Below are positions 16,393 to 24,247 of a stretch of 27,768 nucleotides of DNA, one piece after another. The DNA comes from DASQPR01 sp035713725 (GTDB taxonomy: Bacteria > Actinomycetota > Actinomycetes > Mycobacteriales > Micromonosporaceae). Both the position numbers and the translations under genes were made by a program. Each line of letters begins with the position of its first letter. Position 1 is the stretch's first letter. The notes beneath the pieces are model-generated. The model was not told the DNA's origin, searched no databases, and saw only the letters and a program-made list of their open reading frames with translations. The stretch covers positions 1-27,768 of the forward strand of contig DASTMZ010000125.1 of NCBI GenBank assembly GCA_035713725.1, read 5' to 3'.

Positions 16393-17501
16393 GCGCAATC
16401 GGCTCGGTCATCGTCGCCGTCTGCGTCGCCTTCGTCTTCTCGCTCTTGCTCACGCCGCTGGCCATCAAGGCCCTCACGCGGCTGAAGGCCGGCCAGCCGA
16501 TCCGCGACATCAACCCGGCCGGGCACGCGGTCAAGCGTGGTACGCCGACCATGGGCGGCCTGGTCTTCATGTCCGGGACGCTGGTCGCCTACATCGCCGG
16601 CCACCTGATGCTCAAGACACTGTCGAAGAACTTCTCGGTGCCGTCCGGCCCGACGCTTACCGGCCTGTTCCTGCTTGGCCTGTTCATCTGCTGCGGCGCG
16701 ATCGGGTTCGTCGACGATCTGCTGAAGGTGCGCAAGCGCAATAGCCTTGGCATCAGCGCCCGCTGGAAGCTCGCGCTGCAGTTGCTGGTCGGCGGCGTGT
16801 TCGGCGCGATCGCGCTCTACTTCCCGTCCAACGGCCAGACGGTGGCGAGTACGTTCGTGTCGTTCGTACGCGACCTGTCCTGGCTGGACGTCGGCAAGAT
16901 TGCCGCGATCGCGGTGATGGTCGCGATCGTCATCGGCGCGACGAACGGCGTCAACATCACCGACGGCCTGGACGGCCTGGCCACCGGCGCGGCGACGATG
17001 GTGTTCGCCGGCTACATGATGATCGCGTTCTGGCAATTCCGGCACTGGTGCGGCGATCCGTCGGCGCCGAGTTTCACACACCTCTACTGCTACTCGGTGC
17101 GTGACCCGCTCGATGTCGCGCTGGTCGCCGGCGCCGCGGCCGGCGCGATGCTGGGCTTCCTGTGGTGGAACGCGTCGCCGGCCCGGGTGTTCATGGGCGA
17201 TACCGGCTCCATGGCGGTCGGTGGTCTGCTCGCCGCGCTCGCGGTCGCCACCCGGACCGAACTGCTGCTGCCCATCATGGGTCTGCTGTTCGTGATCACC
17301 ACGATGTCCGTCATCATCCAGGTGATCTCGTTCAAGACCACCGGCAAACGCGTGTTCCGCATGTCGCCGCTGCATCACCATTTCGAGTTGGCCGGCTGGA
17401 GCGAGGTCAACATCGTGATCCGTTTCTGGATCATCGCCGGAATCGGCGTGGCGGTCGCGCTCGGCCTGTTCTACGGCGACTTCCTGAGAGCGATCAGTTG
17501 A
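16389..17501 (+). CDS. mraY: phospho-MurNAc-pentapeptide-transferase MraY
   Basis: A 370-residue polytopic membrane enzyme (about ten helices) that transfers phospho-MurNAc-pentapeptide to undecaprenyl phosphate to make lipid I. Diagnostic motifs are KRGTPTMGGLVF, the catalytic Asp pair in GFVDDLLKVRK, TNGVNITDGLDGLA, VFMGDTGSMAVGG and the His-rich loop SPLHHHFELAGWSE. The open frame begins earlier, but the ATG overlapping the murF stop is the one that gives the family N-terminus (MSAIGSVIVAV). The stop overlaps the murD TTG start (TTGA). Confidence 0.97.
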   Translation: MSAIGSVIVAVCVAFVFSLLLTPLAIKALTRLKAGQPIRDINPAGHAVKRGTPTMGGLVFMSGTLVAYIAGHLMLKTLSKNFSVPSGPTLTGLFLLGLFICCGAIGFVDDLLKVRKRNSLGISARWKLALQLLVGGVFGAIALYFPSNGQTVASTFVSFVRDLSWLDVGKIAAIAVMVAIVIGATNGVNITDGLDGLATGAATMVFAGYMMIAFWQFRHWCGDPSAPSFTHLYCYSVRDPLDVALVAGAAAGAMLGFLWWNASPARVFMGDTGSMAVGGLLAALAVATRTELLLPIMGLLFVITTMSVIIQVISFKTTGKRVFRMSPLHHHFELAGWSEVNIVIRFWIIAGIGVAVALGLFYGDFLRAIS

Positions 17502-18964
17502 GCGATCCGGCGGTGCGCGGCGCACGGCGTCACCTTGTGGTCGGCGCCGCCGTCGCCGCGGTGGCCAGCGCGGAGTGGTTTCTGGCCGCCGGGGATCGCG
17601 TCACAGTCACCGATCGCCGACTCAGCGAGGCGTTGGATCGCCTGACGTCGGCGGGCGCGACCGTGCTGGTCGCCGACCCGCCGCCGGTTGACCTGTTGGC
17701 CGACGTCGACGACGTACTCGTGTCGCCGGGCGTACCCCCGCATGACGCTCTTGCCGCCGCGGCCGTGTCGGCCGGTCTGGACGTCTACAGCGAACCGGAG
17801 CTGGCGTGGCGGGATCGCGGCACCGGCGCACCGCCGTGGCTCGCGGTCACCGGTACGAACGGCAAGTCCACCGTCGTCACGATGCTTGCCGCGATCCTTT
17901 CGGCCGCCGGCCGCCGGACTGCCGCGCTCGGCAATATCGGCGTACCGCTGCTCGGCTCGGCCCGGGCGAGCGACGGACTGGACGTGCTCGCCGTGGAGTT
18001 GTCGAGCTTCCAGCTCTACTGGTCGTCGTCGCTCGCCCCGGAGGTTGGCGCGTTCCTCAACGCCGCCGACGATCACCTCGAGTGGCACCGGAGCTTCGGC
18101 GCGTACGTGGCCGCGAAGTTCGACATCTGGCGGGCCGCGACGCCCGAGGCGGGTGGCATCGCGATCGGCAACCTCGACGATCCGTTGGTCGCGGCCGGCC
18201 TGGCCGGCGTGCGCGGCCGTCGCGTCGGCTTCACGCTCGGCGAGCCGGCCGCCGGTCAGCTCGGCGTGGTGGATGGTGTGCTGGTCGACCGCGTCGACTG
18301 GTCGGCGGGAGCACCCGGCGCCACCGGCGAGCCGTACGCAGGCGTTGCGCTGGTGGATGCGGCTCTGATCCGGCCGCCGGGGGAGCACAATGTCGCGAAC
18401 GCGCTAGCCGCGGCGGCAATGGCACGGGCGTACGGAGTGCCGCCGGAAGCCGTACGCGACGGTCTCGTGGCGTACCAGCCGGAGCCGCACCGCAATGCGA
18501 CCGTGGCGACCATCGACGGCGTCACGTACGTCGACGACAGCAAGGCGACCAACCCGCACGCGGCGGCCGCGTCGCTGGCTGCGTACCCGTCGATCGTGTG
18601 GGTGGCCGGCGGGCAGCTCAAGGGTGTCGACGTCAACGAACTCGTCGCCTCAGTGGCCGGCCGGTTGCGCGGCGCGGTGCTGCTCGGGGTTGATCGGGCC
18701 GAGTTAGCCGCGGCACTCGCGCGACACGCGCCGGATGTGCCCGTCGTCGACGTGCCGAGCACGGATGATAAGGCGATGGGCGAGGCGGTCGTGGCCGCGG
18801 CCGGCCTCGCCCACTCCGGCGACACCGTGCTGCTCGCCCCGGCAGCGGCGAGCAAAGACATGTACGCGAGCTTCGGTGCGCGCGGCGACGCGTTCGTGGC
18901 GGCGGTGCGGGCGTTGGATCGCAGCGCCGGCGGGACGGACGTGACCGAGGAGTCGACAGCCTAG
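17498..18964 (+). CDS. murD: UDP-MurNAc-L-alanine--D-glutamate ligase MurD
   Basis: A 488-residue Mur ligase that adds D-glutamate to UDP-MurNAc-L-Ala. Visible are the Rossmann-like N-terminal domain (HLVVGAAVAAVASAEWFLAAG), the ATP loop GTNGKST (from 119), ELSSFQL, LNAADDHLEWH, YVDDSKATNPHA, WVAGGQLKGVD and LLAPAAASKDMYASF. The start is uncertain. I chose a TTG overlapping the mraY stop because GAGAG lies nine bases upstream and overlap is the rule in this cluster; a GTG five codons later is the alternative. The N-terminal nucleotide loop, normally G-x-G-x-S-G, is degenerate (GAAVAAVAS). Confidence 0.94.
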   Translation: MSDPAVRGARRHLVVGAAVAAVASAEWFLAAGDRVTVTDRRLSEALDRLTSAGATVLVADPPPVDLLADVDDVLVSPGVPPHDALAAAAVSAGLDVYSEPELAWRDRGTGAPPWLAVTGTNGKSTVVTMLAAILSAAGRRTAALGNIGVPLLGSARASDGLDVLAVELSSFQLYWSSSLAPEVGAFLNAADDHLEWHRSFGAYVAAKFDIWRAATPEAGGIAIGNLDDPLVAAGLAGVRGRRVGFTLGEPAAGQLGVVDGVLVDRVDWSAGAPGATGEPYAGVALVDAALIRPPGEHNVANALAAAAMARAYGVPPEAVRDGLVAYQPEPHRNATVATIDGVTYVDDSKATNPHAAAASLAAYPSIVWVAGGQLKGVDVNELVASVAGRLRGAVLLGVDRAELAAALARHAPDVPVVDVPSTDDKAMGEAVVAAAGLAHSGDTVLLAPAAASKDMYASFGARGDAFVAAVRALDRSAGGTDVTEESTA

Positions 18965-19005
18965 CGACGGGGCGAGTCGAGCGGCCAGCGAGCGAGGAGG
19001 CGCGG

Positions 19006-20424
19006 GTGGACACCGACGTTCGGGTGGCCGACCACGGCGCCGAGACACACGGATCTCGTTCGACGCGGGACGGCGACCCTGGCACTCGTGCGGCACGGGG
19101 CGATCCGTTCGCCGCGCTGCGCGGCTTGCTCGCCCGGCCGCTGTCCTCCTACTACCTACTGCTCGCGAGCTCCGGCCTGCTGCTCGTGATCGGGCTCGTG
19201 ATGGTCTTCTCGGCCACCAGCGTGCAGGCCTACGTGGCCAGCGGCAACGCGTACGCGCCGGTGACCCGGCAGTTGGTGTACGCGCTGATCGGTCTGGCCG
19301 CGTTCTGGGTCGCGCAGCGGCTGCCGGTCGGCACCTACCGCGCGGTGGCCCGGCCGCTCATGGGGTTCGCGTTGTTGCTGATCGGCGTACAGGATCTCGC
19401 GGTCGCGCTGGTCGGCGTACACGCCATTGGCGCCGCGCGCATCGGGCCGTTCCGTGCCGACGAGCTGTGGGTCTACCTCGGCCCGGTGCAGATGCAGCCG
19501 TCCGAACTCGGCAAGCTCGCGCTGTGCCTGTGGGGCGGCCAGGTGCTCGCCGCCGCGGACGGCACCCAGCGACGGTTCCGGGACATCGCCGGAAGCCTCC
19601 TGCCCGGCGCCGTGTTCATGCTGCTTCTCGTCGGGTACGGCGATCTCGGCACGATGATCTGCATGGCGATCCTGCTGTTCGGGCTGATGTACGCCGCCGG
19701 CGTCCGGCTGCGGGTGTTCGCGTGGATGTCCGGTATCGGTGTCGCCGGAATCCTCGCGCTGGTCGCCATCCAGAGCTACCGCGTGGAGCGGCTGACCGGC
19801 TTCATCCACTCGCCGGCCACATGTCACGTCCAGGACGTGAACGACCCTTGTTACCAGGCGCTGGAAGGCCGCTACGCGATCGCGAACGGCGGCTGGTTCG
19901 GGGTCGGTCTCGGGCAGGGACACCTCAAGTGGGGCCGGCTGCCCAACGCGCACAATGACTTCATCTTCGCGGTGATCGCCGAGGAACTCGGGGTGGTCGG
20001 GTGCTTCGTGGTGCTCGCGCTGCTCGGCGTCCTCGCGTATAGCGGCTTCCGCATCGCGCGCCGGTCGGCCGATCCCTTCCGGCGGATCGTCGCGACCGGC
20101 ATTACGGCGTGGCTCGTCGCGCAATCTGTGATCAACATCGGCGGCGTGGTCGGTCTGCTGCCGATCACCGGGTTGCCGTTGCCGTTCATCTCGGACGGCG
20201 GCAGTGCGCTGGTCGTGGTGCTGGGCGCGGTCGGCGTACTCGCGTCGTTCGCGCGCGCCGAACCGGACGCGGCACGCGCGCTGCACGCGCGACCACCGGA
20301 CAAGTGGGTACGCATCCTGTGGGCGCCGCTGCCCGCGCTGCCGACCCCGGACGCACGCGAATCACGGCCGCGACGGGGAGCACCTAACGGCGGAGCCGGG
20401 CCGCCAGGCATGATGCCTGGGTAG
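19006..20424 (+). CDS. ftsW: SEDS peptidoglycan glycosyltransferase FtsW
   Basis: A 472-residue polytopic protein of the SEDS family (about ten helices) that polymerises lipid II at the septum with FtsI. Motifs are LVMVFSATS in helix 1, QMQPSELGKLAL, GYGDLGTM, the extracytoplasmic AHNDFIFAVIAEELG with the conserved Asp (D318), and the C-terminal NIGGVVGLLPITGLPLPFIS. The usual ISYGGS reads ISDGGS (D397). The loop before QPSE, usually GARRW, reads RADELW. As I remember it, the Asp is shared with Micromonosporaceae. The GTG start follows GAGGAGG. A 41-base gap separates it from murD. Confidence 0.95.
   Translation: MDTDVRVADHGAETHGSRSTRDGDPGTRAARGDPFAALRGLLARPLSSYYLLLASSGLLLVIGLVMVFSATSVQAYVASGNAYAPVTRQLVYALIGLAAFWVAQRLPVGTYRAVARPLMGFALLLIGVQDLAVALVGVHAIGAARIGPFRADELWVYLGPVQMQPSELGKLALCLWGGQVLAAADGTQRRFRDIAGSLLPGAVFMLLLVGYGDLGTMICMAILLFGLMYAAGVRLRVFAWMSGIGVAGILALVAIQSYRVERLTGFIHSPATCHVQDVNDPCYQALEGRYAIANGGWFGVGLGQGHLKWGRLPNAHNDFIFAVIAEELGVVGCFVVLALLGVLAYSGFRIARRSADPFRRIVATGITAWLVAQSVINIGGVVGLLPITGLPLPFISDGGSALVVVLGAVGVLASFARAEPDAARALHARPPDKWVRILWAPLPALPTPDARESRPRRGAPNGGAGPPGMMPG
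20404..20420. repeat. 17-base palindrome at the 3' end of ftsW
   Basis: CCAGGCAT-G-ATGCCTGG is a perfect inverted repeat over the last codons of ftsW (Pro-Gly-Met-Met-Pro-Gly), ending just before the stop. It could form a hairpin affecting readthrough to murG or RNA stability, or be a protein-binding dyad. Confidence 0.5.
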
Positions 20425-20444
20425 GTCCGGCGAGCACAGCGCCG

Positions 20445-20492
20445 GCCGGATCGGTGCGAAGCCGGATCGGTGCGAAGCCGGATCGGTGCGAA
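20445..20492 (+). repeat. three perfect 16-bp tandem repeats before murG
   Basis: GCCGGATCGGTGCGAA occurs three times head to tail without a mismatch (20445-20460, 20461-20476, 20477-20492). The last AA forms the start of AAGGGAG, the murG ribosome binding site, so copy number sets the distance between ftsW and murG. Perfect identity suggests recent slippage. Confidence 0.95.
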
Positions 20493-20503
20493 GGGAGACG
20501 CGG

Positions 20504-21625
20504 ATGGATGCGGTGCGTTCGGTGGTCCTCGCCGGCGGGGGCACGGGCGGACACATCTACCCGCTGTTGGCGTTCGCGGACTGCCTGCGCAGCCACGATC
20601 CCGACCTGCGCATCACGTGCCTCGGCACGCCACGCGGTCTGGAAAACGAGATCATCCCGCCACGCGGATATGACCTGCGGCTGGTGCCCGCGTTCCAGCT
20701 GCCGCGATCGCTGAACATGGACCTGGTGCGCACGCCGGACCGGATGATCAGGTCGTCGCGCGCCGCGCGCAAGGTACTTGACGACGTGTCGGCCGACGTC
20801 CTGGTCGGCTTCGGCGGGTACGTGTCGGTGCCCGGCTACCTCGCGGCGTGGCGGCGACACACGCCGATGGTGATCCACGAGGTGAACGTCCCGCCCGGCG
20901 TGGCCAACCGGATGGGGATGCGGTTCACGCGTAACGTCGCGGTCGGATTCCCGTACCAGATCGAGCAGGTGTCGTCGCTGCGTAGCGCGCGCGTGACCGG
21001 TGTGCCACTGCGTACCGCGATCTCGACGCTGCACCGACAGGCCCGCCAGCAGGAGGCGCGCGCGCACTTCGGCCTGCAGCCCCACCTGCCGACGCTGTTC
21101 GTGTTCGGCGCGTCGCAGGGTGCCCGGGCGATCAACCTCGCGATGGCCGGTGCGGCGAAGGCGATCACGTCGGCCGGCATCCAGGTGCTGCACGTGATCG
21201 GTGCCCGCAACGAGTGGGTGGACATCCCCGGAGACCTGCCGGTGCCGTACGTCACCGTGAAGTTCATCGAGCAGATGGAGCTCGGCTACGCCGCCGCCGA
21301 CCTGACGTTGTGCCGGGGCGGTGCGATGACGTGCGCGGAGACCGCCGCCGTTGGCATGCCGGCGATCTACGTGCCGTTGCCCTACGGCAACGGGGAACAG
21401 CGTCGAAATGCGCTGCCGTTGGTGGAACGCGGTGGTGGAATCATCGTCGACAACAGCGACCTCACATCGGCGTGGATCGAGACGAACGTGATTCCGTTGG
21501 CGCACGATCGGGTGGCGTTGGCGAAGATGAGTTCGGGCGCGGCGTCCTACGGCCGGCGCGACGGCGACGAGGCGCTCCGCGAGTACATGTACGAAGTCGT
21601 CGCTAGCGCAACGCGTTCGCGTTGA
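20504..21625 (+). CDS. murG: UDP-GlcNAc--lipid I GlcNAc transferase MurG
   Basis: A 373-residue GT28 glycosyltransferase on the inner membrane face; it adds GlcNAc to lipid I to form lipid II. The lipid-acceptor loop is GGGTGGHIYP (from 11), followed by VGFGGYVSVPG and HEVNVPPGVANRMG. The donor half has FVFGASQGARAIN and the UDP-GlcNAc site LCRGGAMTCAETAAVGMPAIY with the Glu-Gln pair in YGNGEQRRNA. The ATG follows AAGGGAG by six bases; an ATG six codons earlier lies inside the tandem repeat and is rejected. Conserved features are intact. Confidence 0.96.
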   Translation: MDAVRSVVLAGGGTGGHIYPLLAFADCLRSHDPDLRITCLGTPRGLENEIIPPRGYDLRLVPAFQLPRSLNMDLVRTPDRMIRSSRAARKVLDDVSADVLVGFGGYVSVPGYLAAWRRHTPMVIHEVNVPPGVANRMGMRFTRNVAVGFPYQIEQVSSLRSARVTGVPLRTAISTLHRQARQQEARAHFGLQPHLPTLFVFGASQGARAINLAMAGAAKAITSAGIQVLHVIGARNEWVDIPGDLPVPYVTVKFIEQMELGYAAADLTLCRGGAMTCAETAAVGMPAIYVPLPYGNGEQRRNALPLVERGGGIIVDNSDLTSAWIETNVIPLAHDRVALAKMSSGAASYGRRDGDEALREYMYEVVASATRSR

Positions 21626-21705
21626 CGCGCGGCCTACCGGGCGCGGTCGCAGCGTTTGGGGCGCGAGTGGAGCGTTGATTGACGTGGGGAAGACGGCGAG
21701 ATGAC

Positions 21706-23259
21706 ATGGGTGGGGGCATGAGGGCGGCGGACGAGCTCACGGCGGAGGACCTCGGCACCGTTCACCTGATCGGCGTCGGCGGTGTCGGCATGTGTGGCCT
21801 GGCACGCCTGATGCTCACCCGCGGCATTCCGGTCACCGGCAGCGAGTTGCGCGAGTGGCCGACGCTCGCCGGGCTGCGCGCGTTGGGTGGCACGATCCAC
21901 ATGACCCATCAGCCGTCGAACCTGGACGGTGTCGACACGGTGGTCTATTCGACTGCGATCCCGACCGACCATCTCGAGCTCGTCGAGGCACGGGCACGCG
22001 GTCTTCGCGTGCTCCACCGCTCGGAGGCGCTGGCCGCCGCGATGGCCGGCCGGCGGACCGTCGCGGTCGCGGGCACCCACGGAAAGACGACCACGACGTC
22101 GATGACCACGTGGGTGCTGCAGCACGCCGGGCTGGATCCGTCGTTCGTGATCGGTGGCGAGATCTCCGAGGCCGGCTCGAACGGCCACCACGGCACCGGC
22201 GAGCTGTTCGTGGTCGAGGCGGACGAGAGCGATCGTTCGTTCCTTCGCTACCGGCCGTACGCCGCGATCGTCACCAACATCGACGCCGACCACCTGAACA
22301 CGTACGGCGACCTGGCCGGGCTCGCGGCCGCGTTCGGCGAGTTCGCCTCACTCACCGCCCCGGACGGTTTCGTGGTCACGTGCGCCGACGACCGCGGTAC
22401 GCGTGAGCTCGCGGCCAGCATCCGGGCCGCGGGCCGGGCGGTCTACACGTACGGCGAGGCGGACGACGCCGATCTGCGCCTGACCGAGTTGGTCGCGGCC
22501 GGCACCGGCACGCGCTACCTCGCGACGCTCGACGGCCAGGCGCTCGGCGAGATCACCCTCCCGGTGCCCGGCCGCTACCTCGCGCTGAACTCGGCGGCGG
22601 CCGTGCTGACCACCGCGAAGCTGGGCGTGGAGATCGACACGATCGTCGAGGCGCTTGCGTCGTTCCCCGGCGTGCGCCGACGCTTCGAGCTCAAGGGCAC
22701 GGCCGCTGGGGTACGAGTCTTCGACGAGTATGCCTACCACCCGACGTCGATGAAGGCTGCCCTCGAGACGCTCCGCGATGTGGCCGGCGACGGGCAGCTG
22801 ATCGTCGTATTCCAGCCCTACCGGATGTATCGCACGCGGGACTTCCAAGCCGAGATCGCCGCCGCGCTCGCGATCGCCGACCAGGCCGTGATCCTCGAGG
22901 TATTCGGGCCGGGCGAGCACCGTGGCCCGGGCGAGGGCGGCGTCGCGCTGACCGCGGCCGTCGATCTCGCGTCACGGCACAAGGCATTCGTACCCTCGTG
23001 GGAGGACGTACCGGGCGAGGTGCTGCGGCGGGCGCGCCGTGGCGACGTGGTGGTGACGATGGGCGCACCGCCGATCTCGTTGATGGGCGATCAGCTGGTG
23101 GCCGCGCTGGCCGAGCGGTCCGGTGAGCCGGGCGGCGGATCGGGCGGCGGCTCCCTCGGCGGGTCGGGCGGCGGGTCCCTCGGCGGATCGGGCGGCCGTG
23201 ATGGGGTGGCCGAGGAGCCGGCGGCACCGTACGCGCCCCGCCATTCCGCGGACGAGTAA
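21706..23259 (+). CDS. murC: UDP-MurNAc--L-alanine ligase MurC
   Basis: A 517-residue Mur ligase that attaches L-alanine to UDP-MurNAc, the first amino acid of the stem. Signatures are the N-terminal HLIGVGGVGMCGLARLML, AGTHGKTTTTSM (ATP loop from 123), VVEADESDRSFL, TNIDADHLNTYG, DEYAYHPTSMKA and VFQPYRMYRTRDF. Two start codons are possible: the ATG used here follows GGCGAG by five bases, while an ATG four codons later (21718) has no properly spaced site. The C-terminal 40 residues carry a Gly/Ser repeat tail coded by a 24-base tandem repeat, not part of the usual MurC fold. It ends five bases before ftsQ. Confidence 0.95.
   Translation: MGGGMRAADELTAEDLGTVHLIGVGGVGMCGLARLMLTRGIPVTGSELREWPTLAGLRALGGTIHMTHQPSNLDGVDTVVYSTAIPTDHLELVEARARGLRVLHRSEALAAAMAGRRTVAVAGTHGKTTTTSMTTWVLQHAGLDPSFVIGGEISEAGSNGHHGTGELFVVEADESDRSFLRYRPYAAIVTNIDADHLNTYGDLAGLAAAFGEFASLTAPDGFVVTCADDRGTRELAASIRAAGRAVYTYGEADDADLRLTELVAAGTGTRYLATLDGQALGEITLPVPGRYLALNSAAAVLTTAKLGVEIDTIVEALASFPGVRRRFELKGTAAGVRVFDEYAYHPTSMKAALETLRDVAGDGQLIVVFQPYRMYRTRDFQAEIAAALAIADQAVILEVFGPGEHRGPGEGGVALTAAVDLASRHKAFVPSWEDVPGEVLRRARRGDVVVTMGAPPISLMGDQLVAALAERSGEPGGGSGGGSLGGSGGGSLGGSGGRDGVAEEPAAPYAPRHSADE
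23134..23196 (+). repeat. 24-bp tandem repeat coding a Gly/Ser tail of MurC
   Basis: Two 24-base copies differing at two positions (23134-23157 and 23158-23181), then a partial 15-base copy, encode GGSGGGSL twice plus GGSGG. The period is a multiple of three, so copy-number change would lengthen or shorten the tail without a frameshift. Confidence 0.9.
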
Positions 23260-23264
23260 CGGCG

Positions 23265-24035
23265 ATGACCGGACCGGGTACGCGGCGCTGGCGTCTCGTA
23301 CGGGCGACCGCGACCGCCATACCGCCGTCGTTGCGCCGCTTCAACTCGCGCGCCCGGGCCAGGCGGCTCCGTTCGGCCCGACCGTGGTTGGTTCTCGCGG
23401 CCGTTGTTTTGCTCGCCGGCGCCGGCGCGTACGTCGCGCTCGGTACGTCCGTCCTCGGCGTGCAACGCGTGGACATCCGAGGCGCGGGCTACGTCGGTGC
23501 CGACGCGATCCGGACCGCCGCCGCGATCCCGGCCGACGCACCACTACTCGGCCTCGACACCGGTGCCGTGGCGCGACGCGTCGAGCGGCTCGCCCCGGTC
23601 GCGCACGCCGACGTGTCGCGCCGTCTGCCGTCGACGGTGATCATCGACGTACGACTGCGGGTCGCGGTGGCCACCGTACCGATCGACAAGCACACGTACG
23701 TGCTGCTGGACGCCACCGGGGTGGTGTTTCGTACCGTATCGGCGGCGCCCGACGGGTTGGCTGTCGTCGAAGTCGCGAGACCTGGTCCGGGCGACCCGAG
23801 CACGGTCGGCGCGCTGCGCGTGTTGGCCGCGCTGCCGTCCGATCTGCGCGACCAACTCGATCACATCACAGCGCGTACGCCCAGCGAGATCGACCTGCTG
23901 CTGACCGACGGACGGGAGATCGTCTGGGGCGATGCGACCGACAACGCGACGAAGGTCCGCATCGCGGTGTCACTGCTGGCGCATCCCGGAACGGTTATCG
24001 ACGTGAGCGCCCCGAATCTGGTGACGGTGCGCTGA
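23265..24035 (+). CDS. ftsQ: cell division protein FtsQ
   Basis: A 256-residue bitopic membrane protein: a basic cytoplasmic tail (1-40), one transmembrane helix (about 41-60), a POTRA domain (about 65-133, from VQRVDIRGAGYVGADAI to RLPSTVIIDVRLRVAV) and the FtsQ/DivIB beta domain (to the end, with YVLLDATGVVF and EIDLLLTDGREIVWGD). It links the divisome core to FtsL/FtsB-type proteins and restrains FtsWI. Its place between murC and ftsZ is the standard actinobacterial order. The last segment, INVS-like VIDVSAPNLVTVR, ends in the family's characteristic short strand. Confidence 0.94.
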   Translation: MTGPGTRRWRLVRATATAIPPSLRRFNSRARARRLRSARPWLVLAAVVLLAGAGAYVALGTSVLGVQRVDIRGAGYVGADAIRTAAAIPADAPLLGLDTGAVARRVERLAPVAHADVSRRLPSTVIIDVRLRVAVATVPIDKHTYVLLDATGVVFRTVSAAPDGLAVVEVARPGPGDPSTVGALRVLAALPSDLRDQLDHITARTPSEIDLLLTDGREIVWGDATDNATKVRIAVSLLAHPGTVIDVSAPNLVTVR

Positions 24036-24103
24036 CCAGGCGAATGCGGTCCGCGACATTGGTCGGGCGGCGACACGCCGTACGAGGTCCTTGGTTACCG
24101 CCT

Positions 24104-24165
24104 CTGCGCCGCATACCTTGCCCAAAGGCGCAGTTGTTGACATCTGCCTAAGTCTCTAGTAGAGG
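24104..24165 (+). promoter_or_regulatory. ftsZ promoter with adjacent inverted repeat
   Basis: In the 212-base ftsQ-ftsZ gap, a perfect -35 TTGACA (24137-24142) is followed after 17 bases by TAGAGG (24160-24165), a partial -10. An inverted repeat CTGCGCC - 16 bases - GGCGCAG (24104-24133) ends three bases before the -35, a possible activator or repressor dyad. Streptomyces also has ftsZ promoters in this gap, which suggests separate control of FtsZ level. Confidence 0.6.
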
Positions 24166-24247
24166 GTGAGGGTTTGTCCGACCCTCGGCTCGGCAGGTCG
24201 ACGCCGCACGGGGCGGCCGCTGACGCCTCTCAACTGGAAGGACGGCC

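Noticed and set aside
20445..20492. Tandem repeats as a CRISPR array
   Set aside because: The 16-bp units are head to tail with no spacers and no cas genes are near.
21667..21689. GTGGAG and GTGGGG before murC as MraZ boxes
   Set aside because: They are 17 bases apart, not 10, and there are only two.
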